Source: Dictyophora rubrovolvata
Lineage: Eukaryota; Basidiomycota; Agaricomycetes; Phallales; Phallaceae
Direction of reading: 5' to 3'
NCBI GenBank assembly: GCA_029959195.1
Contig: CP114119.1
Span: 2,914,001-2,978,000, forward strand
Length of the DNA stretch: 64,000 nucleotides
Below, in pieces: positions 23,104-36,244 of this stretch (positions are counted from its first letter, which is position 1; every line of letters starts with the position of its first letter). Under the pieces are notes generated by a model that saw only the letters and a list, made by a program, of their open reading frames with translations, was not told the origin of the DNA and ran no database searches. The translations under genes were made by a program, and so were the position numbers.

Positions 23104-25639
23104 CTAAACGCTGTAATGAGGGAATAGAGTCGTCAGGTAATCTATTCCTTCACTTCGATATGTGTCATCGGTGATTTCGAGTGCATCGGGATCCATAAAC
23201 GTTAACAATGGTGCTTGTGCTATATTTGACCCGTATTTTGGCCATGAAATTAAAGATGAAATTTCAGAGTTATTGCCAACGGTGTTCGGATTCAGGTTGT
23301 TGACGAAGTTAATGATAGCATCCGTTCCTTGATAGTTCCCACCGGAGGTTCCATAGAACTCTGGGACGTCATCACCGTGCGCCGAGCCAAGACACGATGA
23401 GTTTTTGCCCCGTTGGTATACTGAAAGAAAAATTTGTATGTGGTGCTGATAATGTTCAGATTCTGGGATAGCTTACAATAACCCCAGGTGTCTTGCGTTA
23501 TTGAAGATAGTTGCATGAAGTATCTCCTACGGGAAGGCGATAATCAGAAGACATTACATCTCGATGCGGCATCTATGATATTTACCTCGGCCCGTGAAGA
23601 AGATAATCTCCTTGAAACGCTGCAAGGCGTTTATACTGGGGTCTAGATTTCGGCTTGAAACTAGCAAAACAATAGTTTTGAATGGGGAAACTCACGTCAA
23701 CTGACATGCATCTCCAGTATTGAAGGGACTTCCCTGTCGCACGTGTGATCAGTTGTTTTATCTTGACCAGTGAAAAGCATACCTCAGTCGGAGTGCTAGG
23801 ATAGAGATCTGCCAATGGTTCCAGTAGAATGCTTTCCGACGAGGTCAGGTAGTTTGTCTGTAGGAAATAGGTCACGGATATCCGCGAACGGACTATACTA
23901 TATTAGTAAGTGTACTAACATGGATGTAATTCATTGCTTCTTCATCCGTCCTATAGAAGTTGAATGGGGAATGGTCGATATACAGCATGCGAAGAAATGA
24001 CACTTACGTTACATTTTGATTGGTGAGGGAAAAATACCTTGGGAACTGTCAGTTCCTCGCCACAATCAAGAAATGATCCTCCTTAGACTTACGTTCCCTC
24101 ATCATCTACATTCCCAGCAATAAAAGGTATCTTTAGAAAACATTTGAGTTAAAGTTTAGGTATGTAAAGAATCTCTCACTCTGGCGTAACTTCCCTCTGA
24201 AATTGAAATCATGGGATCTTGGGTGATAAGCTCCCCGTCAATTCGAGGCCGCCAGGCTATCTACAAAACCCCCGAGCCCACTTTCAGCAACCAGAACCTG
24301 CGGCCCGCTATGCTGAGATACTTACGTTGAGACTCAGATACGACGCTACGCTAGGCGTTAGCTGCACTGCATTATACAATGTTGCATAGGGTATATTCTT
24401 CAGACAAGCGAGCGTATTATTTGCTGTACTGCATCCAGTAGTCTGCACAAGTTGATCGTAGTATTCTTGTCCACTATCCAAACTTGTCAGTGGGATGGGA
24501 CCTCCAGATTCCTGTCGGACAGAATTGGCAAGATCTATCTTATCCGCAGAGATCAAATTCGCTTACCATAATAGCTGCTCGAAATAGACCTGCCGGATTA
24601 CCATTGTTGAGAACAAGGTGTAAGCCAACGCTGACACCCCCAGCTGATTGGCCATATCTGTCAAACAGGTCACGGCCGCATATTCAGGAATTCGAACTAA
24701 AGAAGTCGAACAAGCGAAACTCGTGGCACCCACATTGTCACCTTTGTAGGATCTCCTCCGAAAAACGCAATGTTGTTTTGCACCCATTGCATGGCATACC
24801 GCTCTAAAGATCTGATAAACAGACTTTTCGAGGAAAACGCGCAAAGAAGACAGCGCTTACGGTCCCGAATTCCCAAATTTCCCAGACCTGCGGCATTCAC
24901 TTCGCTAGACGCAAGGAAACCGAATGCTACGGAAATATCAAAAATCCTAAGCGATTTCGTTTCGAATAAAAACCCGGAATCATATAGCTTACCGTTCAAT
25001 CGATAATTAGCGGATACATAGATCACCGGCTCACCCAGTGCGATCGAACGTGAAACCAGCGTGGTGCCATTATTGTTCGAGGTATCACCAACTTCCCACC
25101 CTCCCCCAAAGATCCACTTTTGATAGGAGTCAATGTGCATGTGATTAAGACGAAGAGCCCGAGAAGAATTTAACTTACGAATAATACAGGCAATCCGGCA
25201 TTTGCCTTAATACCCGCCGGCCTCAACACGTTTATGAACAGGCAATCTTCTGAGTCTTGTAAGATTTGTCGCTTTCTAGGGCTCATATCAATAGGGATTG
25301 TATTTAGCTGGAATGGTTGTTGGGGGCACGCTGGTCCATAGGCAGTGGCAGGTTGGGTTGTCGTGAAAGTCGGAGGTGGTTGTGGTAAACCAAATCGTCT
25401 GCAATACGGCGTTAAGCAAACGTTAGTGGATACGCCTACCAAAGCTTCTACAGCTTGATTTGAACTCACGTCGCTCGAGCAAACGGCATTCCCAAGAAGG
25501 AGTCGACACCGGAAGAACTTGTACCTTCAAACGTTCCATAACTCAAAGAGACAGTGGGAGGTGGCGCTCTCTTCGAAGTTAGACCGAACACGATGGGAAG
25601 AAAGCGCAGAAAGAAAACAACAACAGCGAGAGATTGCAT
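23104..25639 (-). CDS. Secreted type-B carboxylesterase/lipase, copy 1
   Basis: This is an alpha/beta-hydrolase of the Candida rugosa lipase / cholesterol esterase type, hydrolysing ester bonds of lipids outside the cell. The start at 25639 gives a signal peptide (MQSLAVVVFFLRFLPIVFG). Family blocks follow: VSLSYGTFEG, FLGMPFARAT, SEDCLFINVLRPAG, WIFGGGWEVGDTS, VIYVSANYRLN, GNLGIRD, ERYAMQWVQNNIAFFGGDP and the nucleophile elbow YGQSAGGVSVG near 24640. Later come ESGGPIPLTSLDSGQ with a cysteine pair region, and the active-site His in a GSAHGDDVPEFYG-type motif near 23370. The C terminus (PHYSV-stop at 23104) matches the neighbour. Many short introns interrupt the gene. It stands head-to-tail with a paralogue at 26973-29445 and both look intact. 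Substrate preference cannot be read from sequence. Confidence 0.9.
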
Positions 25640-26972
25640 CCTGCGTGTGAGGATCGTGGTATTGAAAGGTCCTTGCTTTGACCTCTGACTTATGTGGTAT
25701 TATATAGTTACATTGTTGAAGATGTATATCTAATTCAGTTGTATGAAAAAAGGCTTCCCCGTCAAGATAAACCTTATTAAGACGAATCATATGGGCATTG
25801 AACTACCTCCGATTTCGCGGTAACGTTTCTGGGAACCGCCATGAAATCTCTCATTCCATTTGTCACATAAGACATGGAAACGAAGGTTCCTGAAAATTGA
25901 ATTATAGCAAGATGTGCATCTTCAAAGTCCGGTGTTCTAGGAATACCTCCGCCTCAAGAGTTGATCGACTCATCACTATGCGAAGTAATGGCTGGTGGAC
26001 TTTCTCCCCTATTAGCAATAGCATTATGTCCAAGTGGAGACCGAAGCTCAAACATTAGCCATTGCCTTTGAATATATGAAACAGTGAAGGGTATATGTTG
26101 TGAAAACCGACGCCATAAGCGAGGAGACTTAAAGACCGGAGTGCCAATGGTAGGAACAAAGCATCCCGTTATTGAATAGACCGCGTGCTTCAACGACGAT
26201 AAATTATGTCAGGAATTTTCAAAACACGGTTCGCGACTTTTAAAATAGCATTGACAGGCTTCATGATTGCACCTTTCTTTTTCCCGAAAAGAATGTAAAA
26301 CTTAATGGTCCTAAAAATAGTTCCTCGTGCCGATATTAGGCATAGTACATTGAATCCAGTGTCTCTAGACCGCATGAACGATATAAGCATATTGTACTAA
26401 AAAAACATGCTAGGTACTGTGTTTGGATGTGGGAATTCAAATTGTGTCATCGGTAAATTCCATCCAATTTTTTAAATGGGTTCGTGTGTATTTCTATTGA
26501 GTTTATGTGAAATTTTCTTTATCAGATGGGTCAATTCAAGATTTAAACTACATAATCTTTTGATGCAAGCTTATTTGCATTGCGCCTCTCCCGGGTTTGA
26601 AATGATTGTATCGGGGAGCGATATATAAATAAGCCAAGGTTTCAACTAAAACGCGGCATATATGTATATGCGTGCCTCACAACGAGAGATATCGGTCAGG
26701 ATCTACAATTAATTTGAATATTAGCAAAATCGGAGTCTGGGCTGCTGAGAAAGTTGCCTCATGGAATTCACAACATTATGACTAGCTATTAGTTTCAATC
26801 CAGATAATTTTAACTGTTAACGAGTGGTATTAAAGAATCTACTGTATCCGACGATAAATATTAATAGGTAATAAAATTAAGAGAGGAAAATTTAAATATC
26901 AAGAACCAGTATTTTATGTTTAGAATTAACGAAGAACGTAGATAACCCAGAATAAAAAGAACTAAATAGACC
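25640..26972. other. Intergenic between the two lipase genes
   Basis: This 1.3-kb AT-rich stretch carries the promoter of copy 1 and the 3' flank of copy 2. No coding pattern or repeat was found. Confidence 0.5.
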
Positions 26973-29445
26973 CTAAACATCATAAAAAGAAAAAAGGCTA
27001 ATGAATGTTTGTATTCCTTCAGCTCGATAGGTGTCATCGGTAATAACGAGCCCGTCAGGATCGGTGAAGGTGAGTAAGGGCGGTGCGCTCAAATCCGAAC
27101 CATACTGCGGCCAGGATATCAGAGACGAAATATCGGAATTACCAGGGATAGTATTAGGGTTGAAATTATTGACGAAATTTATGAAAGCATCTGTTCCCTC
27201 GTTGTCGCCTCCTGCTGAGCCGTAGAATTCTGGAAGTTCATTGCCATGTGCGGACCCCAGGCAAGAACTATTCTTGCCACGTTGATATACTGACAAAATT
27301 TGAGCTTGGTGTAGTATTAATATCAAGAAACAACACATACGGTAGCCCCATATGTTCTGCGTAGTAGCCGCAGTTTGCATAAAGTTACGTCTATTTCCAA
27401 CACAAAATTGCATTCGCTGGAGCCAGATAGTATAATTATATCTCACCTTGGTGCCTGTAGCAGGTAATCACCTTGAAAAGCGGCCAACCGTTTGTATTCT
27501 GGCCTAATCGTTGCTTTAAAAACTCTACTATACTTCGAAAAGGTTTTAGTAGCTCACGTTAGTTGACACGCCGTCCCTGTATTGAACGGGCTTCCCTAAA
27601 CGTCGATCAGTCAAATATCAAAATATCAGTTTTCTTATATTTACCTGTGTAGGATCACTGGGATAAAGAGTTACCAAAGGAGCGAATTGCGTGTCGGACG
27701 CCGTGGGGAGATAATTACTCTAATACACAATAGGTGAGCGACTCTTGAGTGGTTGGAGGCGAAAGGTGAACTAACATGCAAATACTCTACAGCCTCATCG
27801 TCGGTACTGCTGAGAGTGATCAGAAAATTGATGTGAAAAGAGCCAAAAATTACGCACGTTATGTTTCGGTTAGTGATCGAAAAATACCTTTTCGATTGAT
27901 TTTAGTTACATAACAAGGCGTACGAAACACGTGGATGCAGGCTCACGTTCCCTCATCATCGACATCTCCAGAAATGAAAGGTATCTGTGAGAAAAAGTAA
28001 TAAGGAAAATGTTGGCACAAATCAATAGTGTTTTTTTTTTACCTTGGCGTAGTTTCCGTTCTGAACTGACACTATTGGGTCTTCCGCGATGAAATCTCCA
28101 TCAATCCGTGGTTTCCAAACCAACTGCCGGACATTGCTGTCAGATGATTTAGCTGGAAATTGATCAATTTGAAACCTACATTCAAGCTCAAATATGATTC
28201 GACGCTCGGAGTATTTTGCACCGCATTATACAATGTATCATACGGAACGGTAGTCAGGCAGGACAAGGTGTCATCCGCATCACTACAGCCAGTTGCGGAA
28301 ACAATTTGATCATACCACCCTTGGCCGCTATCCATACTCGTCAGCGGGACAGGTGAGCCGGATTCCTAGATATTGATGAATAACCACGAATTAACGTTAA
28401 ACTGTCGATTCAATACACAACATACCATAATAGCGGCTTGAAATAGGCCTGCAGGATTGCCATTGTTTATTACCATTTGAATACCGATGCTAACGGCCCC
28501 CGCAGATTGGCCATAACTAAAATATGAGATGTTAGACTGTGGAAGAGAGTATATGCGGTCGACAACACTAACAGCGTAACTTTATCAGGATTTCCTCCAA
28601 AAAGCGCGACGTTACTTTGAGCCCATTCTAATGCAAATCTTTCTAAGCTGAGATTGAGTTTTTGCTTTCAAAGATTTGGTGCAGATGACAATTACGATCT
28701 CTAAGTCCTAAGTTCCCGACACCGGCGGCTTGAACTTCGCTTGAGGCGAGAAATCCGAAGGCTAGAACGGTATTAGACAGAGTCTCATCGAATTGTCAGG
28801 TAGACATACCATTAAGACGGTAGTTCGCAGAAACATAGATCACGGGTTCGTTCAACTGAACAGAACGGGTAACCAAATATGTTCCATCATACTCGGAGGT
28901 ATCGCCTGCATCAAAGCCACCACCAAAAATCCACTATCAAAGAGCAAGTCAATGTCATCACCAAAGTTATTCAAAATCTGTCCAACTTACAAAAAGAACA
29001 GGCAAGTTTGCGTTCGCCGCTGTACCCGCAGGTCTTATAACATTGACGAACAAGCAATCTTCCGACTCTTCCAGCGACTGTCTCTTCTTCTTTGTCATCG
29101 ACGTCGTATTTAAACCCAATTCAAACGGCTGCTGAGGACAAGCTGCTCCATAAGCAGTAGCCGATTGAACACCTGTCAACGTTGAAGGTGCCTCCGGCAA
29201 GCCAAACCGACTAGTATTGAAAACGTATATATATAAAAGCCAGAAGAGGAAATTTCATTCTGTATAGAGACATACGTTGCTTGGGCAAATGGCATCCCGA
29301 GGAAATAATCCATGCCATCAGTTGTCATTCCTTGAAAGGTCCCGTAACTCAAAGTTACAGACGGAGCGGTTCGAGGTACCAGTGGCGTACTATGTATCAA
29401 TTTGCCATATAGTACGACAAGAGAGTAGAACAACTTGAAAGCCAT
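26973..29445 (-). CDS. Secreted type-B carboxylesterase/lipase, copy 2
   Basis: This is the tandem paralogue of the gene at 23104-25639, with the same order of blocks and similar introns. It begins at 29445 with MAFKLFYSLVVLYGKLIHST, a signal peptide, then VTLSYGTFQGMTTDG and YFLGMPFAQAT. SEDCLFVNVIRPAG, the YGQSAG elbow (near 28510), SYLSLNVG and GSAHGNELPEFYGSAGG (active-site His) all follow. It ends FSFYDV-stop at 26973. DSGQGWYDQIVSATGCSDAD corresponds to the copy 1 segment with the same spacing. Differences are spread evenly, so the duplication is not recent. The gene appears whole. Confidence 0.9.
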
Positions 29446-31920
29446 GAGGAAGGGAATTGGTACCGTAAGCAGATAGTAATATTTCAGTGCATTTATATAA
29501 GCCAGTCCATCCGAATGTAAAAGCATGAGACCTATAATGATGACCGTCTGCCAAAAAAAAAAAGCACTTGCACAGGTAACAAACCTCACCGGAGGGAACG
29601 GAGGTCAAAGCGCAGGAGTTTGACCAGTCAAATTGCGGCTATTCAGAAATGATGTATCGGGTCCTTGCTCGTTGTTTGCCTAAACGGACGGACAAAAGCG
29701 TGCGACGCCAATATTATGTCCGTGATGTTGACTGCCTTTAGCCGACAACAGCGCGCAATCTTAAGTCCGGTGTTCAAAGATAGATCATGTTAAGAATACA
29801 AAGTCTGTGCAGGAGAAAGACGAAAAGTATATCGTTTTGTTAACAGCAATTTACAGTGTAGAAAATGAAGCACACAATTTTAAACTCTCAGGGCCACGTC
29901 TAATCTGATAATCTAGGGAGTAAAGACTTATGGGGAACAGTCGTGAGTTTAGTACTAGTAGTCAGGAACATGTTACATATGATCCGCTTACAATATCTAC
30001 GAAATTCACGTGTAGTACCTGTTGAACCGGTTGCTACCGTCAGTGCTTCGCTTGAGTGGGATGATAGTTAGAATTACAATTGACTGATGAGAAATGCCAT
30101 CAGATTTCACGAGCGAATCAGTTTTTCACAAACCGGACCGGCGGAACGCCAAGGCACTGGTGGATCGACAAACGGGCTAAGCATACGTATAGACATGCTC
30201 GGATACCGTCATGACAAGGTACTTGTACTACGAACGACTACGCTGGTGGGCCTGGCGGTCATTCATAGCCCGAAATACCGGTCTGTTATTTTTGCTCGAC
30301 GACACATTACCGCCATTTGCTGGTTGAACGTCCAAGAGATGACATTATCAACAAAAAAGCCAAAGCAGATGTTATTTGTTCGTCCAAACATATGTCCGGT
30401 CCTCGCTTTCTGTATTATGAGATGATCTAGGTAATTATCTCAGCAGATTTCAGATAACGTGATGAATATTGGATTAACCGCTGTCTGGTAAATATATCCG
30501 ACAAAATAGATACAAAAATGGTTCAGATGAATCGTGAGCTGAGACCAAACGTAGACTTGCAACTACGACGAGGCCGGAATGGGACATATGTACTACCATC
30601 TGTACCTTAGGACCATTTGGGGCATTGTACGAATCACAGGGCTGTACGAGGGCACGCTTCTCTGAGATTTTTCCTTCTGGAGAGGTTCTTAGGCAAGTGC
30701 AAACTACAGGTATAACTGCTAGATTTACCGTGGTAGTGACTGTGGCTTTGACTAAAGACCATCGATTTGAGGCAATTATTAAACACTTCATAATGATTCG
30801 TTTATAATTAACTGGTGCATAAGTCGAAAGTTTTTTTACATTGCATTTCTGGGTCGGACCACTGAATCCGGAGATAGAGGTTTGGTCGGATCACTGGCGG
30901 CCTAAATAGTCCAAATTTTTCATCGAAAATCTACTGGTCGCAATCCTTGTCAGGAACTTGTAAAACCTGGCTGATGAAAGTGCTGACTCAGGTCATACCA
31001 GTTTCAAATACGCTAATACTCACGTGGTTATCGGTCCCGTTGAAGGTCTAAAACCTAGACCTGATGCTGTTTCTGAACGACTTAGCACTTGGCACCGTAG
31101 ATGTTAGGGTATCTTGGACTGTCGCTCCATTACGCGGAAAGCTCAATTCTGAACTGGGAACTTTGAGATATTATTCTGAAAGTAAGAATGATACCATGAT
31201 ATAAAATTGAGTCATGTAATGTACTTAGTTTTCAAAAGATTTCGTTGTGTAACAAGCCCGTGATGAGAAGATCTAGAACCATTAGCGAGGTGATCAGCTG
31301 CGTAGGAAGGAAAATCATAAATATAGTCGCCGGGATACGGATGTCCCATAAGGACGCATCACGATTTGTTGAAAAATACGCTGATTTGAAACTCGTCATT
31401 CTACTGGCCGTCAATGAGCTCAAATTTGACGGGATGACTTACAAGCTGATGATTCCCATCCGGAAAGTAAGGCGCAGAGGCTTGAGCTCTTCTAAAACTA
31501 ATTCGCATTTTATACTCGAGCAGGAAAGAAACTATCAACTAGACTATGAAAGCATCATCGACCGGTGATTGGACGGTGGGACTTGTAAAGTCGGCGAGAT
31601 GTAGCGGAGCGTCAAAACCTGCCGGTAAAGCATGCCGAAGGTACCCCGCGCGTCAGTTTAGGCTTTAGCGCGGAGTTCAAGATTCTCAACCCTTCCCCGA
31701 TTCGATCAAATTTCGATACACACACTACATTCCTCTCTTGTTTTCTTGTACCTAGCATTTTGTCCAATAAACCACATCCGTACTCTGTGTCCTAGGGTTA
31801 ACCCTTAACATACTCCTGTTTTTTTTTTGTCCTAGCTCCTGCCGGCTCTCGTCGCCACCCACTTGATCAGATCATCTCTTTCAACTTAATATTCATCGAT
31901 ATCTCGTTGGGTCGGTTTAC
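29446..31920. other. 2.5-kb gene-poor region
   Basis: Several open frames of about 105-112 codons occur (30087-30425 +, 30474-30791 -, 31245-31568 +), none with a family motif, convincing start or splice partner. The minus-strand frame at 30474-30791 starts with a hydrophobic stretch that could be a signal peptide, but this is weak. TATA-like and pyrimidine-rich sequence before 31921 is probably the BTB gene promoter. Confidence 0.4.
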
Positions 31921-33021
31921 ATGGAGAATCCACCTCATTTGGTAGGATGTACCAGACACTCAAACCTCTACTACCCAGACGGGACCATTGTCCTGTTAGC
32001 CGATACCACGCTTTTCCGAGTTTACAAAGGGGTACTTTCTCGAGAAGCCGAGGTATTTCGCAGAATGTTTGAAGGATCTAAATATCTTCTCCCGGTGGAA
32101 GAAATGTACGACGGTTGCCCACTAGTACGCCTGCAAGATGATCCAGATCTTCTCACATGCTTTCTAAAGGCTTTGATGGGCCACATGTATGTGAGCCTCC
32201 AACTAATGGATTGACCTGATTAATTTTTTTGGTTATAAAATTAGTCATATTCTTGATGAGGAGGAACCCATTGACTTCCCATTCATGCCACTTGCAATTC
32301 TTCGCCTTAGTCACAAATACGAGGCCCCTCGCCACTGGCTAAAAGCCCTCACATGGTTTGAAAAAAGAATACCAACAGAATCAGAGGAAATAAAGAAAAA
32401 TCTTCCGCTCTACTTGAACTTCTGGGATCAATTCATAACGACACAATCTAGAAAGGAGTTTTCACCAGATTTTGTGCAGATACTTCGGGGATGTGGTTTG
32501 TATCGTTTCCTTCCATGGGTTATACATATGATGATCTATAGCCAATCATCCTTGGTTTCCCCAAATCTCCCCAATCCCCAAGGAAATCTTGGAGTTTCCC
32601 CATTTCTGACGAAACAAAGGAATTAATCGGTAATGCATTCGACCGCTCAGAACGTTTATACCGTGAGGAAGTGTTCAAGGTGATTAGGATCTATCATCCA
32701 AATTGCCGGAAAGGCGAATGCAAAGAATCGAGGCTGGATTGGTTGCAATATTTGACGCAGTTGGAACGGCCCATGTGGCTATGGAAACCCACTTTCCTTC
32801 TCCCAACTTCACACCCACCGGTACAACGCCAACCCTGTGCAGCTTGTTTAGGGGCTTGGGAAAAAGACAGCGAAAGAGCTAGCAAAGAAGCTTGGAACAA
32901 GCTTCCCATGATATGTGGATTGGATGATTGGAACGAACTATACAATGCGCGTTTTCCTATTCACGAAGCAGACTTCTCTCTCTACGGAGGCTCTACTGTT
33001 CATGACGAAGACTTCGAATAG
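31921..33021 (+). CDS. BTB/POZ-domain protein (basidiomycete type)
   Basis: This is a BTB fold protein of the large agaricomycete family; BTB domains dimerise or link targets to cullin ubiquitin ligases, but members of this family are uncharacterised. Three exons (31921-32186, 32245-32499, 32583-33021) give 319 aa in one frame. The BTB core reads YYPDGTIVLLADTTLFRVYK, VLSREAEVFRRMF and, after the first intron, FMPLAILRLSHKYEAPRHWL, the usual BTB tail helix followed by a BACK-like helical region. A cysteine pattern CAACLGAW near residue 272 resembles CEGCAKWM in the two BTB genes downstream. The second intron (83 nt) is inferred from the frame change between LRGCGL and WSFPISDETKEL and its exact ends are less certain. 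It is more diverged from the other two BTB genes than they are from each other. Confidence 0.82.
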
Positions 33022-34229
33022 AAGACAAAACATAAGCTCATTAGCGTCTGTGTGACATTAAAAAAGTTTTTTTCTCAATGTCAGTATCTGTTTTCTCCTT
33101 GCCATTCTCATTTTCTCAATTCTTGTCTCTGTTGGCTAATCGCCCGCATTCCAGAAGTAGCCTCCAAGCCGAATAATTGATACTGCTCAACAAAATCCCA
33201 GTTGTATTACTTGATAAATCTCGAGACCATTTTCCGTACCCTTTGTCCAAGCTGTAAAATATTTATCTTGCTGCCGACATGATCTTCATAACCAGACTGT
33301 CATTGACCACTATCTAAGATCTCAGGCTGTCATCCGTACACTTTACTCTTTCAGTCCGTTCCGTCTTCTGGGTGTTTTTGTCCGCACACTACTTCATCCT
33401 TTCCTGATTCGCCCACGATCCAGATATTACAATATTGGTAATAGAACGATTGCTGTGATAGAATGTTCATCCTCGTACCATTGAAGTTCATGGTTTTTAT
33501 TTAGATAATCCGTGGGGTGAATTTGCAGTGCTTTCGCTCGTGGGAAAAAATCTCTTACACGTTTTGCGGGGTGATTGAATTGAAACAATAACCAAATTGC
33601 GCACTCGTGAGGCTGTTGTCATTGCTTCCATATTCGTGAACAAGTAAAGTGAACATGACCTCTACAACCTGACATGACTCGGTGTTCTCTAATACGTCAG
33701 TTGTCAGTCGCTGTCTCCTGAAAACGTATGTAAATACAAAACCAACCAACTACAACAACTCTTCTCCAACCGCACTCTCTAAAACACAATATTAACTCTT
33801 TAAAATCATCGAGAACAATGTCTTTCACAACTGTTACCCCTACCTTCTTCACAATCGTCGCTGTCTTCGTTAGCAATGTATCGGCTGCTCATAGTATGGT
33901 GGTGGTGAAATCCTTCCGGGCAGAGACTCTTAAATTCCAATCCTCGAACGATAAAGATCATATTTAAATGTGAGTATTCCATTCTTGTTCGCATTTCATC
34001 TCACTCTCTCACTAGTTGTAAAGATTCTTCCGTGTCTATTATGTAGCATAGTGCGCACATGCCATTGATGTAATTCATCAGGCCCAGCGAAAAGCGAAGC
34101 ACTGGAGAAAAAAAAAAGACGAAAAATTAATAATTACTAGGTGTGCCATATAATCATGAATACTAACCGGAACCGCGCTGCAGATCTTTCTGTCGCATTT
34201 CCGAGATCATCTTCAGTCAATTCAAATTG
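33022..34229. other. Intergenic after the BTB gene
   Basis: A 49-codon frame at 33818 (+) starts with a signal-peptide-like stretch (MSFTTVTPTFFTIVAVFVSN) but stops soon and has no family; it is too weak to call a gene. Nothing else is recognisable. Confidence 0.35.
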
Positions 34230-35010
34230 GCCCGGATAGGATTAAACAATCAACATATCGGTTCAGCTGCACATAGTATTGAGTGCAGCGCGGTCAAGAG
34301 TCCCCCCGCCCGCTGTTTGTTGTTGGAACGTCAAACTATTCGGAGTTTCAAAATCTTCAGGGTGTTTGTGGACCGTGGTGCTGGCATGGATGAACACGTC
34401 GCACTCCCCATCCTTTTCGCCAGACTTCTTGCTGAGCTTTTCCATCAATCATTTTTTATATACTAATTTTGGGAGGACACAGTAAATCTGAGTTTGATCA
34501 TCCACTTTAGACTTCCGAAGAAACTCTCTCGTATAAGCTGAGCAATGCAATGCTGGACAACGGGCCTCTCCGACTTATTACTCAACAACACACCCTTGCC
34601 TGAGGTGTATTTTTCTGTGACGTTCGCGTGTATTTGCAAAGCTATACTAAATTCGGTTAGTAACCTGACGGCTTGGTTTCGGAATCAACTGTCCACTAGT
34701 ATTTTCTCTGGAATGATATTGTTATCGTTAGTATTAGCCGCCAACCGACGGTGGTGTCCAAAGGTCGTTTGAACGTCCTGCTGACAGTGGTAATGGTCAG
34801 AACAGCTCACCATGAACAGAAGCCGCGTTGCCGGGATTTTGGTGTAGTAATAATCTTGGAAATTGAGCGTTTTGACGATAATTGTACATAGACGGTGTTT
34901 AGAGTCAGATGATATGATACCTCGGCTCTTGTTAACGTTGGAACGGTGCTATATGTACCGACGAAGTGTTGGTCAAATTCTTATACTTCCGTTCCTCAGT
35001 TTGTTTTGAC
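34230..35010. repeat. Segmental duplication, unit A
   Basis: This block aligns along its length with 36830-37560, in the same orientation and same order of islands, separated by small insertions and deletions. The best island is identical over 39 nt (34334-34372 against 36926-36964). Others include GTAAGCTGAGCAATGC-like sequence (near 34530 and 37130), GGTAGTAACCTGAC-like sequence (near 34660 and 37215) and CTTGTTAACG (near 34930 and 37460). No frame is kept open across both copies, so it looks non-coding or long dead. Confidence 0.7.
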
Positions 35011-35270
35011 GCAGTTTTTATTCATATTTCTCTCAGGACATTCAACCAGTGACTCTCTGTAGTTGTGAAACTGCACCACACTTTCGCAATCAAAAAGACA
35101 TACATAATATTATTGTAAGGTAAGTAGTCGACGTTGCGTTACACACACAACGGCAACTTGCTACCTACAGTAACATTCAAACTTTACAATTTACAATACA
35201 CGATAACAGTTTGCATTTGCATTTGACAGAATTAAACCCGTTTAAGCACTTTTCAACCTCCTTCCATGCT

Positions 35271-35587
35271 TCAAGGGATGGGTGCGAGTAGTGCAAAGGT
35301 GGCACACCCCGCAGAGCACGTTCCTAGTGCAGCGTTACAACCAATAATGGCGGGGGGTGCTGCTGGTGCAAGGACAGTTCCAAACGTAAATCCAGCGGCT
35401 GCATAGCAAGCTACTGCGACGACATTACAGCCTATCGACTTTGAGAAACATTCTACGACGAAGGTCAGAGTTTGGGAGACACACCTGTTTGACATATACC
35501 ATAGGCAATTGGCCCCGCTTGGACGGAGACGGGGAGGGCAGCAAGGGAGACGATGGCAAGAGTATTAAGAACACGTTTGAAATGCAT
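35271..35587 (-). CDS. Small secreted cysteine-patterned protein, copy 2
   Basis: Two exons (35485-35587, 103 nt; 35271-35431, 161 nt) with a 53-nt phase-1 intron encode 87 aa, exactly the exon sizes of the gene at 21299. The signal peptide is MHFKRVLNTLAIVSLAALPV followed by SVQAG. The mature part keeps all six cysteines and the core AGFTFGTVLAPAAPPA, ending LLAPIP. In the first 20 codons of exon 2, 15 differ from copy 1 only synonymously and one changes the residue. A TATATAAAC box lies about 55 bp before the ATG, as in copy 1. It sits between the two units of a segmental duplication with a degraded relative beside it. Function unknown. Confidence 0.85.
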
Positions 35588-36244
35588 GTCAAAGAGAAGA
35601 TTGTCAAAGTTAGGAGAAAGATTCCCTGCTCTCATTTCAACTGTGAGAACAGTTTATATACGGTTTCCGCGCACCGGTACCGCCCATCTCACCCACCTTT
35701 GTATTTGATTGTATGTATGTATCTCGACCCCGTTAATTGCCGCGATGCAAGGGCTTGGCGGCATCCTCCTCTAGTTCTTCCAAACATCTCCTTGTCAATA
35801 TCGTGCCTATTTCTGTCTACAGCGCCCTATAAGCTCCACGACTCAATGCCATCCCTTGTAGGCAAGGTTCGAGCCTGTTCGAGCCCATTTCCTTCTCTCT
35901 TTGTATGTCGTTGGTCCTTTCCTGAAGGTGCGATCATATTGCAGAATTTGTTCCAACTTTCCCACCGTCTAATCACCGCCATTTCATTGATTATCCTGGC
36001 TACCAGTCAGCCAAAAATCAAAAACATCCCCGTTTTCGTGAGAAGTGTCATCAGCGCTGTGTTACCCCGATTATTATTATTATCGACACATGCACATCTT
36101 GCGCGTTAATCTGTCCATGTCATTCGTAAATGACTCTCCCTTCATGCACATGCTTCTAGCTTTAAGGTTTGGCCCATGGTCCTTCGAATTTTTCTTGCTA
36201 CTCGGGCCATGCAATGGCGAGCTGATTGGACCAAATATTCTGAT
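35588..36244. other. Intergenic upstream of small secreted protein copy 2
   Basis: A long plus-strand open frame (35441-36109) covers this stretch but is mostly the antisense of the small secreted protein gene and its promoter; I do not regard it as a gene. Nothing else is seen. Confidence 0.45.

Noticed and set aside
14493-29445. Secondary-metabolite gene cluster around PAL
   Set aside because: Neighbours are HET, a secreted peptide and lipases; no P450, ligase, synthase or methyltransferase is present.
30474-30791. Possible small secreted protein on the minus strand
   Set aside because: The hydrophobic start is weak, there is no cleavage-site pattern and no relative in the window.
33818-33967. 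Short signal-peptide-like frame as a third type of secreted gene
   Set aside because: It stops after 49 codons, has no matching sequence in the second duplication unit and no usable intron.
35441-36109. 222-codon plus-strand open frame
   Set aside because: It is antisense to the small secreted protein copy 2 for its first third, the rest has no motif or conserved partner, and the minus-strand gene explains the conservation.
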